Assembly (NCBI RefSeq): GCF_954871325.1
Contig: NC_088776.1
Span: 27,824,508 to 27,888,507 of the forward strand
DNA from: Gordionus sp. m RMFG-2023
Taxonomy: Eukaryota; Nematomorpha; Gordioida; Chordodea; Parachordodidae
DNA: 64,000 nucleotides
Direction of reading: 5' to 3'
The notes beneath the pieces were generated by a model. That model saw only the letters and a program-made list of their open reading frames with translations. It was not told the DNA's origin and searched no databases. The translations under genes were made by a program, and so were the position numbers. Positions 60,701-64,000 of the stretch are shown here, piece after piece. The number at the start of each line of letters is the position of its first letter. Position 1 is the first letter of the stretch.

Positions 60701-61440
60701 ATATTTTATATTATTTTAATCGTTAATGAATAATTTATTTATATATAAATTAATAGAGCATTTGGTATTTTTTGTTCCGTTTTATTTATAATTTTGTAAT
60801 TTAATTTATAATTTTTAGAAATTTTGAATATTATAAATAAATAACATGTAAATTTTGATAATATTAATATTGATATAATTTTAAAAAGAAATGATAAAAC
60901 ACTAAAATATTTAAACAACTATATAAAAATTTATAAAATGACTAAATAAAAATATATATTAATAGTATCGAAGGCTCTAAAAAGAGCTTAATTTAATAAT
61001 GAAAATGTACCTAAAAAAAGCAAGTATAATTGTGTTTAAAAATTTCCAATTGTAGTTTTTGTTAAAGAAATAAAGATTCGCGATTTTCGTTTGCCATGTT
61101 AAAAATTTTTCGTGATAAAGTTTATAAATAAATATATGTAGACCAGTGGTCCCTACAACGGGGGGGGGATCCGAAGCAGCTGCTTCAAAAATTTTGAGTG
61201 GGGGTACTTTTTTAAAAAATTTTAAAAATTGTCTTTTTTATTTAATTCTTTTACTTTGTTACATCCTTACATGATCAAGTGATTTCTGGTTTATAAATGT
61301 AATAATAAGACCCCCCCCCCCCCACTTAATATTTAATTTAATATATATTGATGGAAATTTTGGTCGATGTTTAGTAAATTAGGTTTTTATCCGAGATTTC
61401 TTGTCAAGAATTATTTTCCCAATTTTAAAATATGCCTAAA
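60701..61440. other. AT-rich DNA with G and C runs
   Basis: A G run at about 61162-61170 and a C run at about 61310-61324 bracket 150 bp. The SINE-tail-like segment follows at about 61340-61380. No gene recognised. Confidence 0.35.
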
Positions 61441-62465
61441 AATATTAACCAAAAAAAATACAAATGCCTAATTAAAAATTGCAAATCGCATAATATAAGA
61501 GATGATAAATGGATAGATCACATTAGAAAAAGACATGGTGGGCAATGTGTTAGAAGAAAATATAATATCTGATGATTCTGATAATGATCATGAAATTGGT
61601 GAACATGAAGTCATTTAATTACTCTTATTTTTTATCTCTGCTATATTTTTTTATAGGCAGACATAGAGCAGAGATTTGATAAAGTAGAACAAGAAATTCT
61701 TATTCTGCTATATTTTTTTATAGGCAAACACAGAGCAGAGATTTGATAAAGTAGATCAATAAATTCTTATTTGATTTGGTTATTATGCAGTTTAATGAAA
61801 GATTTAATGATGATTCGATGAAATTTTTAATCAAACATCATTTTTTTACGCCAAAGGGAATGGCGGAAAAATCAATTATTACAGAAGATATCGAGGATAA
61901 CTGTGAATTTTACTATTTAAATTCAGGTTAAATTTTCGAAGAAATGTTGAAGTTTAGAAATATTTATAAGATGGCCAAAATGGGGAATGTAATTATTACT
62001 CATGACCTAGAGGTTCAAGAATCTAAAGATTTGTCAGATTCTGAGAATTGTAAATTTATTTAATTAAATATTTTTACCAATACATTATTTAACTTCTTCT
62101 GATGATGATGATAATTCAGGGACTTACGATTCAGATTGGAAAAACTATTCATTTATTTTACCTTATCGTCTACTTTTAAATTTTCTGCTTTCTCTAATTT
62201 AACAATTTTATATAAATATTTATTAACCATTCCTACAACCTCATGTACTGCCGAAAGAGTCATGAGTAAAATTAAATTAATTAAAAAAAGACTTCGTAGT
62301 ACCATGAAAGATCCATTTCTCAATAATTTAACCATATTATCAATGGGAAAATTTTTTTTTAAACATTTAAATATTGATGAAGTTATAAATTCTTTCGCTT
62401 TCTTTTCCCCTAAGCTGCAAGAAGATCATCATGGGGAGTTATTAATGAAGAGATTGCAGAATTGA
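61430..62465 (+). mobile_element. decayed hAT element with zinc-finger scrap and C-terminus
   Basis: Starts with MPKNINQKKYKCLIKNC then HIRKRH (61430-61540), a Cys2-His2-like finger. A 67-bp tandem duplication and acidic stretches follow. It ends in a clean C-terminal frame (62136-62465) with TSCTAERVMSKIKLIKKRL, STMKDPFLNNLTILSM and NIDEVINSFA, the hAT dimerisation domain and typical tail. The central catalytic part is not found. Confidence 0.7.
61636..61769. repeat. 67-bp tandem duplication
   Basis: CTGCTATATTTTTTTATAGG and the following GCAGAGATTTGATAAAGTAG occur twice, 67 bp apart. Each unit looks like an intron 3' end (TTTTTTATAG) plus the start of an exon (ADIEQRFDKVEQEIL). Confidence 0.8.
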
Positions 62466-63660
62466 GGGATAGGCGATTTGATATAAATAGAGAAAGGGAA
62501 AGTAGTTCTAAGGGGATCAAGTCGATACCACCTAGTTTAACGGGTAATTGGGCTAGGTGCCAATTAAAGTTTGATAATAAAAGGTTGAGGATCCTTTCTA
62601 TAAAGAACTTTAAGCGAATATTGTGTTGAATGAAAAATTTTGAAGAGGTGAATTAGGAGGATGAGTGGAAAAGATGTGCAGCGTCTACATGAGCGGGAGT
62701 GGTAGGAACATTTTGCATGCTATTTTTTGAAGGGGTTGGGGGTAAGCTGCTTTGATGGGGGTAGGATAAATTTTTTTGGGGGTTATCTATTAAATTTTGA
62801 GATGAAATAGGACAAAATTTATTGCTGTAAAAATTAATACTTTTATTATAGTATTATTATAATACAATTCATCGACCAAATCTATATATTGCAAACAATC
62901 ATACACATTATTTTCCAAATAAACTATCTTTTTAAATGTAATTTAAAAGGTTTAGATATTTCAGCAAGCTCATAATGCCATAATAATTAATTCATTGTAA
63001 ATAATGGAGGTTTTAATTGAATTTATTATCTAAAAAATAAATTCTTTATATTCACAAAATATCGATAGTTGGCAGTAGAGATAGATGTTATACTTTATAA
63101 ATTCTTTGAAAGAGTATCAATAAATAAATAGGTGAAAATAGTGATAAAGAGACACCGCCACCGAAGGCGGCCTGAATCTTTTAGGGGGTAAGTAAAGGTT
63201 TTTGAAGGGGGTTTGCATCCAGTGAAAATCCTGTCATGTAGACGCTGGAGATGTGAGATTTTGGGAAGATATAAACACTTTTTTAATAAGTAAAAAAGCT
63301 GGTGCGATGGAATGTGGTTGATAAACTTTTCCTGGTTTTGCATCTCAGAAAAAGTTTTATCGATAATTTTTTCGGATATATTATTATTAAGTAATGGGGA
63401 GCCCAATAGTTTGATATCATCTTTTTCGATAATAGTGTATTCTTTAAATAAGTCTTAGGGAATCTCGGGGTTGAGAAAACAAATTTCAGTTTTAGTTTTA
63501 TTTAATTCTAAACCTATTTTATAGCCTTCTCTTTCGATGTAATTAAGGGCTTTGCTAATTTAATGTGGATTACCGCAAAGGGTGCCATCATCAAGGTACC
63601 ATAGGTTTAGGTCGAGATCAAAATCAGATTTAAGATCTTTCATCATATTATAGATAGCTA
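62440..63660 (-). mobile_element. LINE fragment, copy 4: RT palm and thumb region
   Basis: Minus strand from 63660: DFDLDLNLWYLDDGTLCG (about 63630-63575) carries the YxDD catalytic motif of reverse transcriptase as YLDD. It is followed by GLELNKTKTEICFLNPE, the frame 63406-63095 (LLGSPLLNNNI, SHQLFYLLKKCLYLPKISHL), and near 62560 LPVKLGGIDLIPLELL. These match the thumb/linker of the same LINE type as the copy at 22850-25060. 5' and 3' ends are missing and stops interrupt it. It abuts the hAT C-terminus on the opposite strand. Confidence 0.7.
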
Positions 63661-63668
63661 AGCATATA

Positions 63669-63760
63669 TTTTGATAATACAATTATTTGTATTATTTACA
63701 ATTGTTAAATTATATTTTGATAATATAATTATTTGTATTATTTATAATTGTTAAATTATA
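63669..63760. repeat. 46-bp tandem duplication
   Basis: TTTTGATAATACAATTATTT and the next 26 bases are repeated once at 63715 with two or three changes. The rest to 64000 is AT-rich with no gene seen. Confidence 0.8.
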
Positions 63761-64000
63761 TATTTTTAAATATCGTTATGTGAAACAAGAATTACTTATA
63801 TTTTATTGTAATTATATTCTTTTTAAAAATACAGTTATTTACAAAATTTTATAATATAATAATCTGTATATTTATACATTTTAAAATTTATTTTATTGTA
63901 TGTTATCATTAAAATTAATACATAGTTAAATAAAGGAATGATATTTATACTAAATTATTTTAATAATAAATAAAATCTATAATGAAATTCTCCGTAATAT

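Noticed and set aside
63095-63406. 103-codon minus frame as a host gene
   Set aside because: Flanking minus-strand sequence carries the YLDD motif and later LINE segments, so it is part of a LINE fragment.
1-64000. LTR retrotransposons, retroviral or Polinton-type elements, CRISPR arrays, rRNA genes
   Set aside because: No long terminal direct repeats, capsid, integrase or protein-primed polymerase signatures, spacer arrays or rRNA-like sequence were noticed; absence is by reading only.

Overview
The window is AT-rich metazoan nuclear DNA crowded with DNA transposons. The evidence is a host gene with short GT-AG introns, a TATA plus TCAGT core promoter of the type common in arthropods, a tRNA-derived SINE, fragments of a LINE, a processed host pseudogene and many hAT elements with 8-bp target-site duplications (TSDs). 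There are no operons, rRNA genes, CRISPR arrays or bacterial features. The species cannot be named from this sequence; an arthropod or another AT-rich invertebrate fits best.

Host genes. The one clear gene lies on the minus strand at 5333-6352. It encodes the start of a furin-type proprotein convertase in five exons: signal peptide, prodomain, KKRGKR maturation site and the catalytic Asp. It runs off the left edge, so 1-5332 is probably intron. An open frame continues upstream of its signal peptide to an ATG at 7090, close behind a TATA/Inr pair, and suggests a long hydrophobic N-terminal extension. A decayed intronless copy of a calcineurin-B-homologous (CHP) gene lies at 37732-38275, minus strand. 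An 83-codon frame at 30536-30787 is unrecognised.

Transposons. At least six families are dispersed. Family A (about 720 bp, ATCGG-rich ends, six copies) keeps the last stretch of a hAT transposase. T (205-223 bp, ends TAGTGTTGTTAAACGG, four copies), Y (ends TAGTGAAGG, three copies) and R (ends TAGAGATCTGC, several copies) are short non-autonomous elements, most with TSDs. W (about 700 bp, four copies) and X (about 1.75 kb with long inverted arms, two copies) are non-coding. Decayed hAT transposases lie at 18.9-19.9, 41.1-43.3, 44.2-44.7, 53.0-54.5, 55.4-58.5, 60.0-60.2 and 61.4-62.5 kb. A pogo/Tigger-like remnant is at 50.9-52.5 kb. A LINE with an apparent C-terminal nuclease is present as four pieces (22.0, 22.9-25.1, 60.4 and, on the minus strand, 62.4-63.7 kb). 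A 1.9-kb near-perfect palindrome occupies 33539-35474.

Layout. 1-5.3 kb: tandem array and intronic repeats. 5.3-7.2: convertase gene and promoter. 7.9-13.1: a transposon nest in which one X element carries five later insertions. 13-22: tandem repeats and small hAT copies. 22-25: LINE pieces. 25-36: W, R, A, palindrome, Y. 36-40: nested hAT pair, CHP pseudogene, X copy. 41-49: hAT graveyard. 51-58.7: Tigger, then a hAT holding a second hAT whose interior carries an inverted partial copy of its own transposase. 59-64: SINE, hAT tails and LINE.
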